From Tetracentron sinense (lineage: Eukaryota > Streptophyta > Magnoliopsida > Trochodendrales > Trochodendraceae), in contig CM026562.1 in the NCBI GenBank assembly GCA_015143295.1, positions 1,302,001 through 1,366,000 of the forward strand: a stretch of 64,000 nt of DNA, written 5' to 3'. Of the stretch, positions 24,670-37,400 are shown piece by piece (positions within the stretch are counted from its first letter, which is position 1; each line of letters opens with the position of its first letter). Under the pieces are notes generated by a model that was given only the letters and a program-made list of their open reading frames with translations, ran no database searches and was not told the DNA's origin. The translations under genes and the position numbers were made by a program.

Positions 24670-24857
24670 CAGAGCTCTGCTTCACGGCGTTGAAGCCGAG
24701 CTCCCCTTTTTAGTGTATGACAATGACAATTTTATAATTATGAAGAGAGGCAAGGTCAATTTTGTAAAACACTTTTTCCTCTATAATTACAAGATTGTCA
24801 TGGCTATACACTAAAAAGGTGAGCTCCTCTTCAATGCTATGAAGCAGAGCTCTGCTT
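24670..24857. mobile_element. foldback MITE with terminal repeats of about 75 bp
   Basis: 24670-24742 and 24783-24857 are inverted copies of each other, both containing CAGAGCTCTGCTTCA, GAGCTC and TTTTTAGTGTAT. Only about 40 bases separate them. It is non-coding. No clear target duplication was found. Confidence 0.8.
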
Positions 24858-26830
24858 TCTATTTAAACTGAAAAAATTAAGGCATTGTTTGTTTGGAAGG
24901 AAAAATACACGTAGGAGACTTAGATCTTGGGGAATTATTATTTTTCATGCTTTTGTGCACTGATTTTTTTTTAAAGAATTTATTTCCCCTGCATGCAATA
25001 CTTTTCATGAAAAAAAGGGATTATTTCCCAAAGCTCTCTCTCTCTCTCTACAGGGAACTACAATGAAGAGAAGCCAATTTCAAGTTTCTCGTACTTTTTT
25101 CTCTCTTTTTTTAATTTTAATTTTTTCCTCTAAACAAAAAAGTAATAAATACATAAAAACATAAAACTTGTTTGAGAAATTATTTTCTAGCAGAAAATTA
25201 GGAGAATGATCTAAAACCACCCAAAAGTGATGATTTTGAAGTCAGGTAACTATTGGTTCAAGTGAACTCCACTATTAAGTAGTTTAAGTAGTTGAGTTGT
25301 TTTTATATCGACTAACATCAAATTCTTAAGAGATGTCAACCATTACATTGTCACTTAGAAAGTCTTAGCTCCTTTGAGTGGTTTGAGGAAATCAATTTCT
25401 TTCTTTAAAATTTATGCTAGTAGTGGCCGAATAGGCCCATTATAAAGACCTAGAACCAATTTATATTGTTTAGGAATGTGCATCTAAGATTTGGGTAGGG
25501 ATTTGCAAGCTACTGGTTTAGGAGTTAAAAGGGTTAATAAGTTATTTTGTGTAGGGTTGGCAATGGCTTGGGTTGGTAGTTGGTACAGGATGGTTTAGCG
25601 TCAAGTTGACGAGCATAACCTCAACATGACCAGGCCCATTATAAGCAGGCAACCCAAACCCAACCTAATGAGAAATTTTTTAATCCTAATCCACTTACAT
25701 TGCTAAGGGGTTTTGGTTTTATGTCCCCCATTTGTCTAATTTTCATCATTCTATCTAATAAACAGGTAGGGTGTACCCACCCACCCAGCCCTCCGGGGTC
25801 TCTATTAGGCGGCTTAAAAAAGACCCATCGGATCCACATAAACAGTCAAAACCAGTGCAAATTGTAAACGGATTGAAAAACCAAACCCAAAACTGACCCA
25901 CGAATCCAAGACCTCGACCTTAATATATGGAAAGTCAGGTAAGTTGACTGGTGAGATCAAAATTGGCGCGACTAATATAGTGTATTGACGTGAAGCTCTA
26001 ACACTACTAGTACTTCTCAATAAGCCCCAAATTAGACCGAAACACCCTTCGGCCCACATTTATACTAGTTACTAGTAATTATCAAAGGGCCCACCCAAAG
26101 CCCAATTTTTGAGTTGACTAATTAGGCCGAAACCCAGATGGAAGTATGCTGGACCCAAAGGCAAATGTACTTCCAAGCCCACACAATTACATACTTTTTT
26201 AAGAACAGATGTCCATGTCAATGGGACTATGAAGGGTACATGTAGAGTATATCCAAAAGGATGGTCGACCATCCTCATGCATGCAAATGGGGAAGTATAT
26301 AGGAGACTCGGATCCACTGTCTGATGAATCCATCACAATATTTTTGACGGAAAAAAATATTCCAAATGTTCACAAACAAAGTCTAAAGATCTTAAGGTTG
26401 TGATCATCTAATTAGGTTGACTCTTGACCTAAAGTGATCTCCAAGCTGGGAACAATTGAATTGTGTTATCAATGTGTGCCACGTGTCAATAGGGTTCTCA
26501 TAGAATGTCATTATCTTCAAAACACTAGTCAAAACCTTAAAACACATTGTTTGACCAATAACCTGAAAATCTTCTTACTGTAACTGTTAGAACTCTAATT
26601 GAAATGGTAACTCTTTCTCTCTCTTTCCACATCCATCGGTTATACCAATCAAAATAGGCGAGTTTTTGCTATTTGATGGCTCCCTCTTTCCCATCTCATT
26701 TTAGATTAGAAATGTCTCTCATATTAGGAAAAAAAGGGTGAAAATAGCAAGTTTTGGCCCTCAATCTCTCACACACATTATAGGGTTGTATCATAAAGGT
26801 CCACAAATGGATAAAATCACAAGATTTTGG
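24858..26830. other. intergenic stretch
   Basis: No supported gene. A possible left end of a TAGGG-type hAT element (TAGGGTTGGCAATGGC) lies at about 25551, with no matching right end. The rest is unremarkable. Confidence 0.4.
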
Positions 26831-27050
26831 TCCTCAATCTCTTTTTTTTTTTTTTTTTGGTATCGGCATACATACATAAGTAGAGTTAGTACGGTCAGTA
26901 GTTAGTTGGAGGCATTGAGGCTCTTTGCAACCTTTACCCCAAAGGGATTAGATCTCCTCAGACCTTCCCCATGGAAGGCCACACCCCTACCACTCACGCA
27001 AGAGGCAGGGATGTTCCTCCCTCCTTTCAAACAGAGTCATAATTTTTTTT
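26831..27050 (-). mobile_element. possible SINE or other poly(A) retroelement
   Basis: On the minus strand, a non-coding sequence of about 180 bases ends in a run of about 18 A (T on the plus strand at 26831-26848). It includes GGAACATCCCTGCC, weakly like a pol III B box. No A box or target duplication was found, so this is a weak call. Confidence 0.3.
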
Positions 27051-27648
27051 TCTTAACCTGTACAGGTGTTACAAAAAAAAAAAAGAAAATTGAAATCTAC
27101 ATATGGGGGTGGCACCCATCAATGGATGAAAGAGGGGGACACACATTAACACTCTCACACAATATAAACCAAGTTTATATATTGATGTTTCAATGTAATG
27201 TAATACCTACCTTGTCCCTACCATTCTCTCTCTAGTTTTATTAATGTCACATTGTTGAGTTTTCCATCTTGAGCGTTACATTCCAAAACATATTAAAATA
27301 AAAATAAAATAATAAAGTAGGAAAAACATATAAAAAGGGACCCAAAAGCCAAAACCAAAACCATGACTGAATGAAAATTGAGAACATTAAAAAAAAAAAA
27401 CAAAAGAAGAAAGGAGTGAAAGAAAGAAAGAATGCATGGCAATTGGCATGCCATGGCATTTGGGTATGTTATAGTTGGCCTTAGTATTCTGCTGTGACTC
27501 TCTCTGTCCTTTGAAAACCTCTACACCTCCTCCACGCCGCTTCTCTTCCTCATCTCACCAACAACACTTTCACCCACTTTGCATTTCTCTTTTATTTGCG
27601 AAAACACCCTTCTGGGTTCTGCCTTCTCTTCTTTCTCTCTGTGGAACC

Positions 27649-27669
27649 ATGGCCTTCTCTTGTTTCTAA
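27649..27669 (+). CDS. upstream open reading frame in the Pumilio leader
   Basis: ATG in a strong context (AACCATGG) followed by five codons and TAA, giving MAFSCF. It lies in the inferred untranslated first exon, about 20 bases before the donor. If the leader is transcribed as inferred, it could lower translation of the main frame. Confidence 0.4.
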   Translation: MAFSCF

Positions 27670-28456
27670 TGCCGGCGCTTCTCTCACTGGTACGTCTCCA
27701 TTGACGTGGGTTTCCCTTCTTTCCTTTTTTTAAATTTATTTATCTGTCCATGGACTCTGTTTTCTTATATTTTAATCTTTTCTTTCTAAATGGGTTTTCG
27801 TTTTTTTGGTTTTGTGGGTTTTCTGAAAATTTTAATTTATTTTGCGTCTGGTTTTTGATGATCGGGGTTTTGTGGGTTTTGGTACATTCGATGTATCGAT
27901 TTAATTTTTGTTGGGTTTTCTCTAAAAGATTCGATTCCGGTTTTTTCTTCTTTTAGACGATTTTTCGGCGTCAAATTCAAGGAGTGGAGTATCAGAATCG
28001 TTCTGATTATGATGATCGTGGTTGTGAAGTTTTGTTTTGATTTTGGTTTTGAACTGGGTTTTGGGCATTGAATGTTTTTCTTTTTCTTTTTGGGGGGGGG
28101 GTAGAATTTTTCTTTGTGATGACTGGATGTTTAGATGAGTCATCGATTGTTTTTGTTGTGTTGGAAAAATCTGGACTCGTATTACCAGATTTTCACTACA
28201 TAGATTGATGAAGGTAAGTCTTTTTGTTTTTTCCTTTTAATTTACAATCTCTCCTCTCAGTTAAGCAATGGATATTAGAATTTAACTGCATTGGATGATG
28301 TGTTTCGATTAATGGGTTTCGATTAATTTGTGGATTTCTTCCTCTTTTTTTTTTTTTTTTTGTAAATTATTGTGTAAAAAGGAAACACAATGTTCATCTG
28401 TTTCACAGTTGAATTTTAATTTTCATAGAAATGGGTTTAATGATATGGGCGGAATG

Positions 28457-28459
<3 letters not shown>

Positions 28460-28489
<30 letters not shown>
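28460..28489 (+). repeat. (TA)n microsatellite
   Basis: About 30 bases of alternating TA in the inferred leader intron of the Pumilio gene. Confidence 0.95.
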
Positions 28490-28490
<1 letters not shown>

Positions 28491-28640
28491 ATTATAATTT
28501 ACTGGAATTTCCCCTGCCTTGGCTTCCCACTGAGATAAATCTGGTTGCATTGAAGGTATTGTCTGTGGATCTGCATGGCCGAGTAGAGCTGGCTCTGTTC
28601 AGCAACAAGAGACGGTTTCAAACTTCCTGCTATTCTTGAG

Positions 28641-31392
28641 ATGATGGAAGGAGGAAGGACCGAACAGGAATATGATGAATTTGAAATGCTTCTGGGCGAG
28701 ATACCGAATGCAACTTCTGGAAATCCTCATCCTGAGGATTCCAAACCCACCAATTCTTCAGCGGATTTGGAAAGGATTGCTTTGGAAGAGGAAGAGAGAA
28801 AAAAATCCTCTCTGCCTGTCACTTTTACTAACTTCTACCATACATCCCAAGAAACAAGCCCCGGTAGAAATGCAGCCTTTTATGGTGGTTTGTCCTTTGA
28901 AATACCCAATACTGCATGTGTGAATTCCTCTCAGGGGTCGTTCAATGAGAAACTTCAAACAAATGAAAGTTTGGATGGAGCAAAACTGACAGTGAAGAAT
29001 GGTCATCAATCCCCCATCAATAATGTTGATCGGGATGACTCTAACCGGCCCGACGGCCAATCCTTGACATCTGCATTTGCAAAATTGAGCTTCAAAGATG
29101 GAGCAGCAATGGAAGCTGCAAGTCCTCCTTTGGTTAATTATAAAACCTTACCGAATTGTGCCTTTTTACTGGAAGGACAATATCCGAGCTGCTTAAAGAA
29201 ACCACTTTCCGATTTGGATTCAGGGGGCATGGTAATACCCTCTCCCCAATCACCCAATACACTAAATGGCATGAATATGGTGAGCCCCACATCGAATGGT
29301 CTCAATAAGTTCGATGAGGAGATGAACGGCCAAGATAGTGCAAACTTTCTAAATCTCGACGTTCAAGAACTAAAGAAGCAGAAATCTGGTTCTTGCCAAT
29401 TGATCGAGAACTTCTCGAGTGACTTGGGGGAGCAGGGACCAGGCCTCTCGGTATACTCTGGAGCCATGCCATTAGCTCGTGGAATGCATGCCTTTCAAGT
29501 CCTCTCAAATGTACCTGTGCCTGGAGCGGAGTTCCCAGTGACACCCTATCAGCAGCAGTACTTCTTGGACAGACAATCTCCTCTTCCTTGCATGCAGCCA
29601 CAGCAATTAAGCCAGTCCAACATCACATGGAGACATATGGAGGAACAGCAGTATTCCAGGATGCATCAGCAATACATGTACTTGCAACGGCTCTGGAATC
29701 AGCAATCTGAAGCTCATCATCCAATTCAAGCAAGTGGTAATGCAAATAATGGGATGATAACTAGGAACCCGATGCAACCATATTTTGATATGCCCATACC
29801 CCACCAACTTGAACAGTCAAACCGAGAACCATTTTGGAACAATGCTGCATTTTCTAGGGGATTAAACCAATATGATCTCCCACTGATGGGCAGTGGCCTT
29901 TGCCGTTACTATGCTCAGGGGTTCTGTGGGAGGGGAGAGAGCTGTCCGTTTGCACATGGCCAGAAGCAAACAGCTGCGAGCAGTTTTTCCCATCCTCATT
30001 CCGCCATTCCTGCCAAAGATTATGATGCAATCGAAGTTTTGGACAAAGTGGGGAAACAGACTTTTCCTGAAAAGATTCTAACTAGGGCGAATGGTTTGAA
30101 TTCACTTAGAGCTATCAGGCCTGGCTCTGTTGGAGGACATGAATCACTTAATCATGTTCACTCAAATGAAAGGATTTTCTTGGATGGTCATTTCCACCAC
30201 AATGCCTCCATTTTAAATACTGACTCCTTCCAGCTAGATGGTAGGATCTCACGGGGATCATCTCCTGATTCTATAGATCTAAGACATAGTAATCTGAGGT
30301 CACAGCTTCAGAAATATAACTCCATTGATGAAGTCACAGGTAGAATATATCTCATGGCAAAAGATCAACATGGTTGCCGCTTCTTGCAAAGGAAATTCTC
30401 AGAGGGCACTGCAGAAGATGTTGAGAAGATTTTTCTTGAGATTATTTGTCACATTGTCGAGCTCATGACGGATCCTTTTGGAAATTACCTTGTCCAGAAG
30501 CTGCTTGACGTGTGTGACGAGGATCAGAGGATGCAGATACTATACGCAATCACTAGAAAAGCTGGGGACCTTGTTAGAATTTCGTGTGACATGCATGGGT
30601 CGGTATTTTTTGCCTCTTGTGGCATTTTCTATTATTGATGCATGATATGTTTTAGTTTCTCATGAATTTTCCATCCTTTCTTTGCAAACACAGGACTAGG
30701 GCTGTTCAGAAGGTGATTGAAACCCTTAAGACTCCGGAGCAATTTTCCATGGTTGTTTCCTCACTGAAGCCCAATATAGTGATTTTGATAAAAGACATGA
30801 ATGGTAATCATGTTGCGCAACGCTGCTTGCAGTACTTGATGCCCGAATATAGTGAGGTAAGTGAAGATGTCGTCTTTATTCAATGACTTCATATCTCAAT
30901 GGTGATTCATGCTTCTTTCTCTGTTCCATAAGGTCTTATTGTCTACACCAAACCACTCATTTCCAGTCTTGCCAATTTATATTTTGGATGGGTGTAACTT
31001 TTTAGAAGGAAAACAATTAGAGAGCTTGAGAAAGTCGCTTCCTATATAAAAGTATTATTTTACTACTCATCCAATCAATCTGTAGCCAGCGTATCAACTT
31101 TTTCGTCAGCACTTTTATGAATATGTGTATTAGGGTATATCGAGTATTTTATTCGAGTCTAAGAAGTGGTTGGTTATACTAGTAGGTAGGTTCAATGCTT
31201 CACTTGTATTCCTTCAAGCCCAGTCCAACCCACAAGCCAACTCTCTATGATGGTCAATTGTTTGGTGACTCTCCAACGGCTACCATCTCTCCCCTCTACT
31301 CATAAATAGTGATAGTTGAATTACTTTCAACCAGCAAGGTGTTGAGAACAATGGGTAGAAATTATGCTATTCAAAAATAAGGGAATTTAGGA

Positions 31393-31447
<55 letters not shown>

Positions 31448-34400
31448 TCAGGACCAATATATTGGGGAAGAAATATGTTGGTGAAGATGTTGGAAAATTG
31501 AATTCTTTATGGGTTTAAGGTTAAACCCCTTTCTATAACCTCAAATAAAGCAAATAAGAAAGATTCCTAGAGGCAATCCCAATGACATTTTACACCTTGG
31601 AATCCAGATCAAGTATTCCTAGAGGCAACCCCAATGACATTGTACACCTTGGAATCTTGATCAAGTACTACAAGGAAGGGTCACCACTCACTACCACCTC
31701 TTATCTATGTGTCATCTTTATTATGTGATCTAAGTTCAAGACCTGGTCCTTAGTGCGATTAGGTCTTTTTTTAGCAATCTGAGTGTATCTTTTCTTTTTG
31801 GAAGGGTTCTAGAGTATTTTCCGAGTGCTCATAGGCATGGTTTAAAATATCTTCGATATTTCCGATATCGCAAGGTAAAAAATATCCTGTACATGTATTT
31901 TTTTTTTCTTGCAATATATCACCGATATTTATGAAATATCGCCCAATATTTCCAATATACGTTCGATAATTTTGATTTATGTTTTATAAGTTAGGGACAT
32001 GGAATAAAATGTCGACGATATATGTCGATATCGAGGACATATGTCAATATCGCACACCCCACCCCCCGACATATATGCATGGGGTATTATAAATTTTACA
32101 CCATATCGACAATATATCGTTGATCTTGTGCAATATCATGCGATATTCTAGGGAATGTTGGTTTTTAAGCTATAAAATAAAGTCATTTAAATTTTAAAGC
32201 TTATTTACATAAAATATCATTTTAGTAAATGATTTTAAATTATACCTCCATTTGAATTCAATAAAAATCCTAAATACAAATTCTTGAAGAATAACTTTTC
32301 AGTTTAAGAACAAAATCTACTTTTTAGCTTCTTTTAGAGATTAGGTCAAAATTTTAACTTTCAAATGCTAAAGTATTTCTCAAATCTTAAATTTCATAAA
32401 TTCTACCATATCAAAACATTAATAAGAACCCAAAAGCCTGGTGAAAAAAGTTTCATATTTTAGTTTTCAAATATTTTCATCTACTGGGTCAAACAGTCAA
32501 CTAGCAGCTCAGCAGGAAAAAAAAACTTACATTCAAACTTTACAAAAAAAAAATTAAGCATATTATAAGTATCCTCCATTTAAAATAATTTCAAATTTAA
32601 ATTCCAAAATAATCATCTGGATATGTTTTTGGGTATGAGCCATATGGATATTAGTATGGATGTGTAGAGCCTTATGTGACAGTGTCAGTGACAATTGTGC
32701 ATTAGTATCCACAGTATCCACCAATGGTAGTGTTGCTACATCTTGGACCAGATGACTAACAACGTAATATAATGGTAGCATAATGTAATGAGCTGGGCAT
32801 AATATTGTACATTTGTACTTATGTGGAAAACCAATACTATTGTTAGCCTAATCAAGACAGAGATGAGTCCGAGTCTTTGCGTTACTCCATATGTCTCTAA
32901 TTGTAGTTCTTAGGGTGGGTTAGATTATTCCATCATTGATGTATTATTTATGAAACTCTATTTGTATAATTTTATTGTTATGAATGAAATATTTTATGTA
33001 AGTTATATCATTATTAATCAATCACACATTATCGACACTCGTCAACGCACATCTTTGCTCCCTTCTTATTGCATCTCTTATTTACATTATTGTTTTTTTT
33101 TTTAAAAATTATTCTCAAATATGAGACAGGGGGATCCGCTCTCCCCATTTCTCTTTGTGATTGCCTCGGAGGCTCTAAGTCGGATGTTGTCTAGAGCAGA
33201 GGGGATGTTATTCGAAGGTTTTCCGGTTGGTGCTAACAGGTTGAGGATTTCTTATCTCCAATATGCGGAAGACACTCTTATTTTTGGGCGAGCTTCGAGA
33301 AGGGACCTTCTATATCTCAGATGTATTCTTAGATGTTTTGAAGCGGTGTTAGGATTACGGGTCAATCTAGCAAAGTCTGAGCTTCTCCGGGTAGGTGAGG
33401 TACTTATTATAGACCATCTAGCCATTTGTCTAAGTTGTCAAGTGGGATCGCTTCCTTCGGTGTATCTTGGCATGCCTTTGGGTGCAAGCTATAAAGCAAA
33501 ATCAGTGTGGAATCCAGTGCTAGACCGAATTGCAAAAAGATTATCCGGGTGGAAATCGGCCTCCTTATCGAAAGGGGGGAAATTGACTCTTATTATGAGC
33601 ACCTTACGAAGTCTCCGTACTTTCTTCATGTCTACTCTCACCATTCCACGCTCTGTGGCTAATTTTATATAAAAACTCTAGCGGTCGTTTCTATGGAACG
33701 AGAGAGGGGATCAAGCCAAATATCACTTAGTAGCCTGGACTCAAATGTGCCGCCCTATGGAAGAAGGTTTGAACCTTAAGCCGCTTATCCAAGTAAATAA
33801 AGCTCTGTTAGGAAAATGAGTGTGAAGATATGGAGAGGAGTTAGATAGTTTGTGGCGAGCTGTGATAGTAGCCAAGTATGGAGAATCGTCATGTTGCATT
33901 CCTCGGGAAGTCAGAGGCATTCATGGATTGGGTTTTTAGAAGGGGATTATGGTAACTACCAACTTGATTGTGCCTTACTTTAGTTTTCGGATGGGGAGAG
34001 GGTCGGAGGTTAGGTTCTGGAAGGATGTATGGTCTGGGTCTACTCAGCTAATGGATGATTTTGGGAAGTTCTTTGTCCTAGCATCCAACAAGGATGCCCT
34101 AGTGGAGGAATCATATGAGAGGAGCGCAGAGGGGTAATTTGGTGTCCGAGGTTGCTTCGAGACTTAAATGATTGAGAAATCAGTGATATGGCTCGGCTAT
34201 TAGAGCGCATAACCATGGTCGGTTCTCAGTAAGACTTTTGCTACAATTTTTGTCCCCTACTCCGGGTGAGTCTTTTCCTCATAGGGTGTGTGGAATCCTG
34301 GGATTCCCTCCTTCTTATGGTCTGCAACTTTGAATAAATTCCTAACATGTGATCACTTGCAACATAGAGGATGGAGCATGGTTAACGATGTTTTATGTAT

Positions 34401-37400
34401 CTCCAAGTGGAAGAGACGGTGGATCACCTCCTTTTGCACCGCCCTATAATTCAGGTGGTGTGGGGCTTTTTCCTCTCCCGCATGAGGGTGGCATGGGTCT
34501 TCCCCTTATCCCTTCACGACTTTTTATCTTGTTGGTCCTTGGATAGGGGGGTGGGTGCTTTGGAGGTGATTTGGTCAATTCTCCTTGGGGCTATTTTTTG
34601 GTGGTTTTGGAAAGAAAGAAACCTCAGTGTGTTTGAGGGTGTTTCTTCCTCCGTTCCATGGATTTGCGAGCGCATCCGGTTGGGTGTTATGGAGTGGGCA
34701 TGGATCTATTGTAGAGGGGAGGAAATTCATGGTATTTTGATTTAATATGTTTCTCTCCTAGGGAGGTAGGTTTTCACCCCGGTGTTGAGTTTATATACTT
34801 GTAAACTCTATTGCCGAGTCCTCTCCTTGTACCCCTTTTTCCATTTTTAATATATTGAAGTATTGAACTGCATTATCGAAAAAAAAAAAAAAATACATAT
34901 ATTTTAACATTACCTGATTACCTGGAGTTTCATGGCAAAATTCCATGTTTTCCCTATATTTTCCCATTTTTCCATCGACGTGTGCAAAATCCTTGATAAA
35001 CAAAATATCTTGCGATATATCCCTCGATATATCTTTATCCCACCGGTGCGACATGTCATGCATTATCGACATTTAGAACCTTGCTCATAGGTGATGGCAG
35101 ACCTTTAAGCATTAAAGGCAACCTACCTCTTACTAGGCAACTCATAAAACAAATCAACTTTTTAATATTTAAATTGTACGAATTACTTTTTTGCATGATA
35201 CCTCACAAGTCATTAAGTGTTTCACGTTGGCGATCAGTTGTTACACAGTCCTTCAGTGGGATCCAGTTAGGCAGTTATGCAGGATTAAATTTTTTACCTA
35301 CAATCCCCCACTTGACACACACTTGATCTAGATTAACTCTAACTCTCATTCATAGTATGGAAAGAAAACCTAACTTGAAGATGTTTTTTATCCCATTTAA
35401 TCATTGGGTTCACTGGTAAGAGTCACCTTAAACCAATTAGTGCAGTTGGGTTGGGTTTAAGTATCCTCAAGTTCATGAGCTTCCGAGCTACTCATACGTC
35501 CACATGCTTCAGAAATCTTACGCTGTGAATTTATCATGTATTCTCTTTATAAGCTTTTAGAAACATTAATAGTCTTCAAATAAGAAACAATGTGAATATT
35601 ACTTTTATAAACAGTGTAGTTAAAATGTCGCCTAGGCAACACCTCGCCTATTGAAGACTCTCATCACCTAATCATGATCTAGGCGGGCTTGTTATAATTT
35701 CCACTTAAAAAGTAGATTTTGGTCGCCTGGGCAATCCCTAGACTATGTCTCGCTTAGGGAACCGCCCAATGGCCTCTGTGATGCCTGAACGCATTGACTT
35801 CACTGATCTAAAGAAAAAGCGTCCGTACTTTATCCATTAATGTTTTGTCATGATTTCAATTATTCCATTGAACCTTCTGAATTTCTTGAGTACCACATGT
35901 ATTATTATCGCATTAACCTCAAAGAGGTTGTATTTTAGACCATATTGTTATCCCAATTCATTTAGTTGGTTTGGTTTTAGTCTATCCTCTATAGAAAATA
36001 TACATCAAAATGAGACTTAAAATTTTATTTCCGTATTCTCTTCACATTATTTGTTTCTTCTGTGAAATTGCATTGGTTAATGAACCAACTATCATTACGG
36101 ATGCTAGCAAGTACTCCCATATGTTTGATCCTTGTACTAGTTCCTCAATGGAATTTTCGGTTTATGTGAATAGTCTTTCCACGATGCATGGAATTCCTTG
36201 CAATTGCAATAGCCGTCTTATTGTCACTAGATTATTGTACTCATATTATCATGGGCATTTAAGGTTGTCTCTTTTACAAGCTCAAATATACACTAGATTT
36301 CCATATTAGCCTTGTAAAGAGAGATGAACTCAGCTTCCATGGTTATTGTGCCTTCCATGGTTATTGTGCCGTACATCTTTCTCTTGCTGTTTTTTTTTAG
36401 GCAGATAAGGAGGAAATCCATTAATTGAGAAAAACTGTAGAAGAGAAGAAAAAAGGGGGGATGAGAAATATTTCCCCTCAAAAAGCCAAGCTATGGATTA
36501 AGGAGTTGCAAAAATTTAATTAACTCCATTTGTACGAATGTCTGAAGGGGTGACGTCTGCAAACTTAGGCAAATGCGATGACCAGCTGTGAATATACCAC
36601 CCTGCCGAGTAGCGGATATTAGGCGAGGAGCACTCCGATCCTTCAAAATTTTGCTTATTTCTTTCACACCAAATGCCCCAACAGACTGCAGATGGAAGCA
36701 TACTCCACAAGATGTTCTCCTTTCGGCTATAAACCCCTTTGGGATAACCTAGAATCAGGTCATGCACCTCCTTGGGGCATACCTAGGCCATTTTAAATAA
36801 AGAAAGGAAGAAGCCCTGCTGCCCCCATGCCTATGGACATTGGATGAGGAGGTGATGAATGTTTTCCTCAGCTTCTTTGCACATGATACATCTATTAGGA
36901 TCGAGCATACCACAATTTTTTAGAAGATCAATTCAATTGTTAGAATCTTGTCAAGTGATGCCGTCTAGAGAAAGGCTAAATCTTCTCAAACTGAGGAATT
37001 TTAACTTTATCCGAATCCTCCTTCTCTAATAGAAAGCTATAAAAATCGGAGGTCTTAAATGTACCTTTTACATTCCCCAGGTCCTAGCCAAATCTGGCAG
37101 TCATCTGTATCTAGCTTTATTTGCACATGCCACAATCTATAAAAAGAGTAAGGCATTCCACTAACTCTGCTTCCTTCAAGCTCCTCCTAAAAGTGGGGCA
37201 CCAAATAATCTCTTTGTTTATGTGCTCATAGAGATCACAAATTGGGCATCTTTCACTAGGACCATCTTATATAGCCTCAGTCACAAATCACCTAATTTTC
37301 AAATACTACGCCAGTCATCTTTCCAAAAGCAAACCCTGCACCCATTGCCCAACGCAATCTAGACTCTCTAAGACCTGATCCTATACATTCGTAATGCCTT

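Larger units (their letters stand above)
27480..28640 (+). other. 5' untranslated region of the Pumilio gene (inferred)
   Basis: A pyrimidine-rich leader, about 27480-27689, ends at a good donor (CACTG followed by GTACGT). Another donor-like GAAG followed by GTAAGT is at 28213. A plausible acceptor before the start codon is TGTTCAG at 28599. At least one intron therefore separates the leader from the coding exon, and it holds an (AT)n tract. Transcript ends are not known. Confidence 0.5.

Noticed and set aside
25551-26060. Possible further TAGGG-type hAT element
   Set aside because: Only a left end was seen. No right end or target duplication could be found.
28641-30638. A single-exon 665-residue protein with only two to three Pumilio repeats
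   Set aside because: The donor at 30599 and downstream exons continue the repeats in frame to eight.
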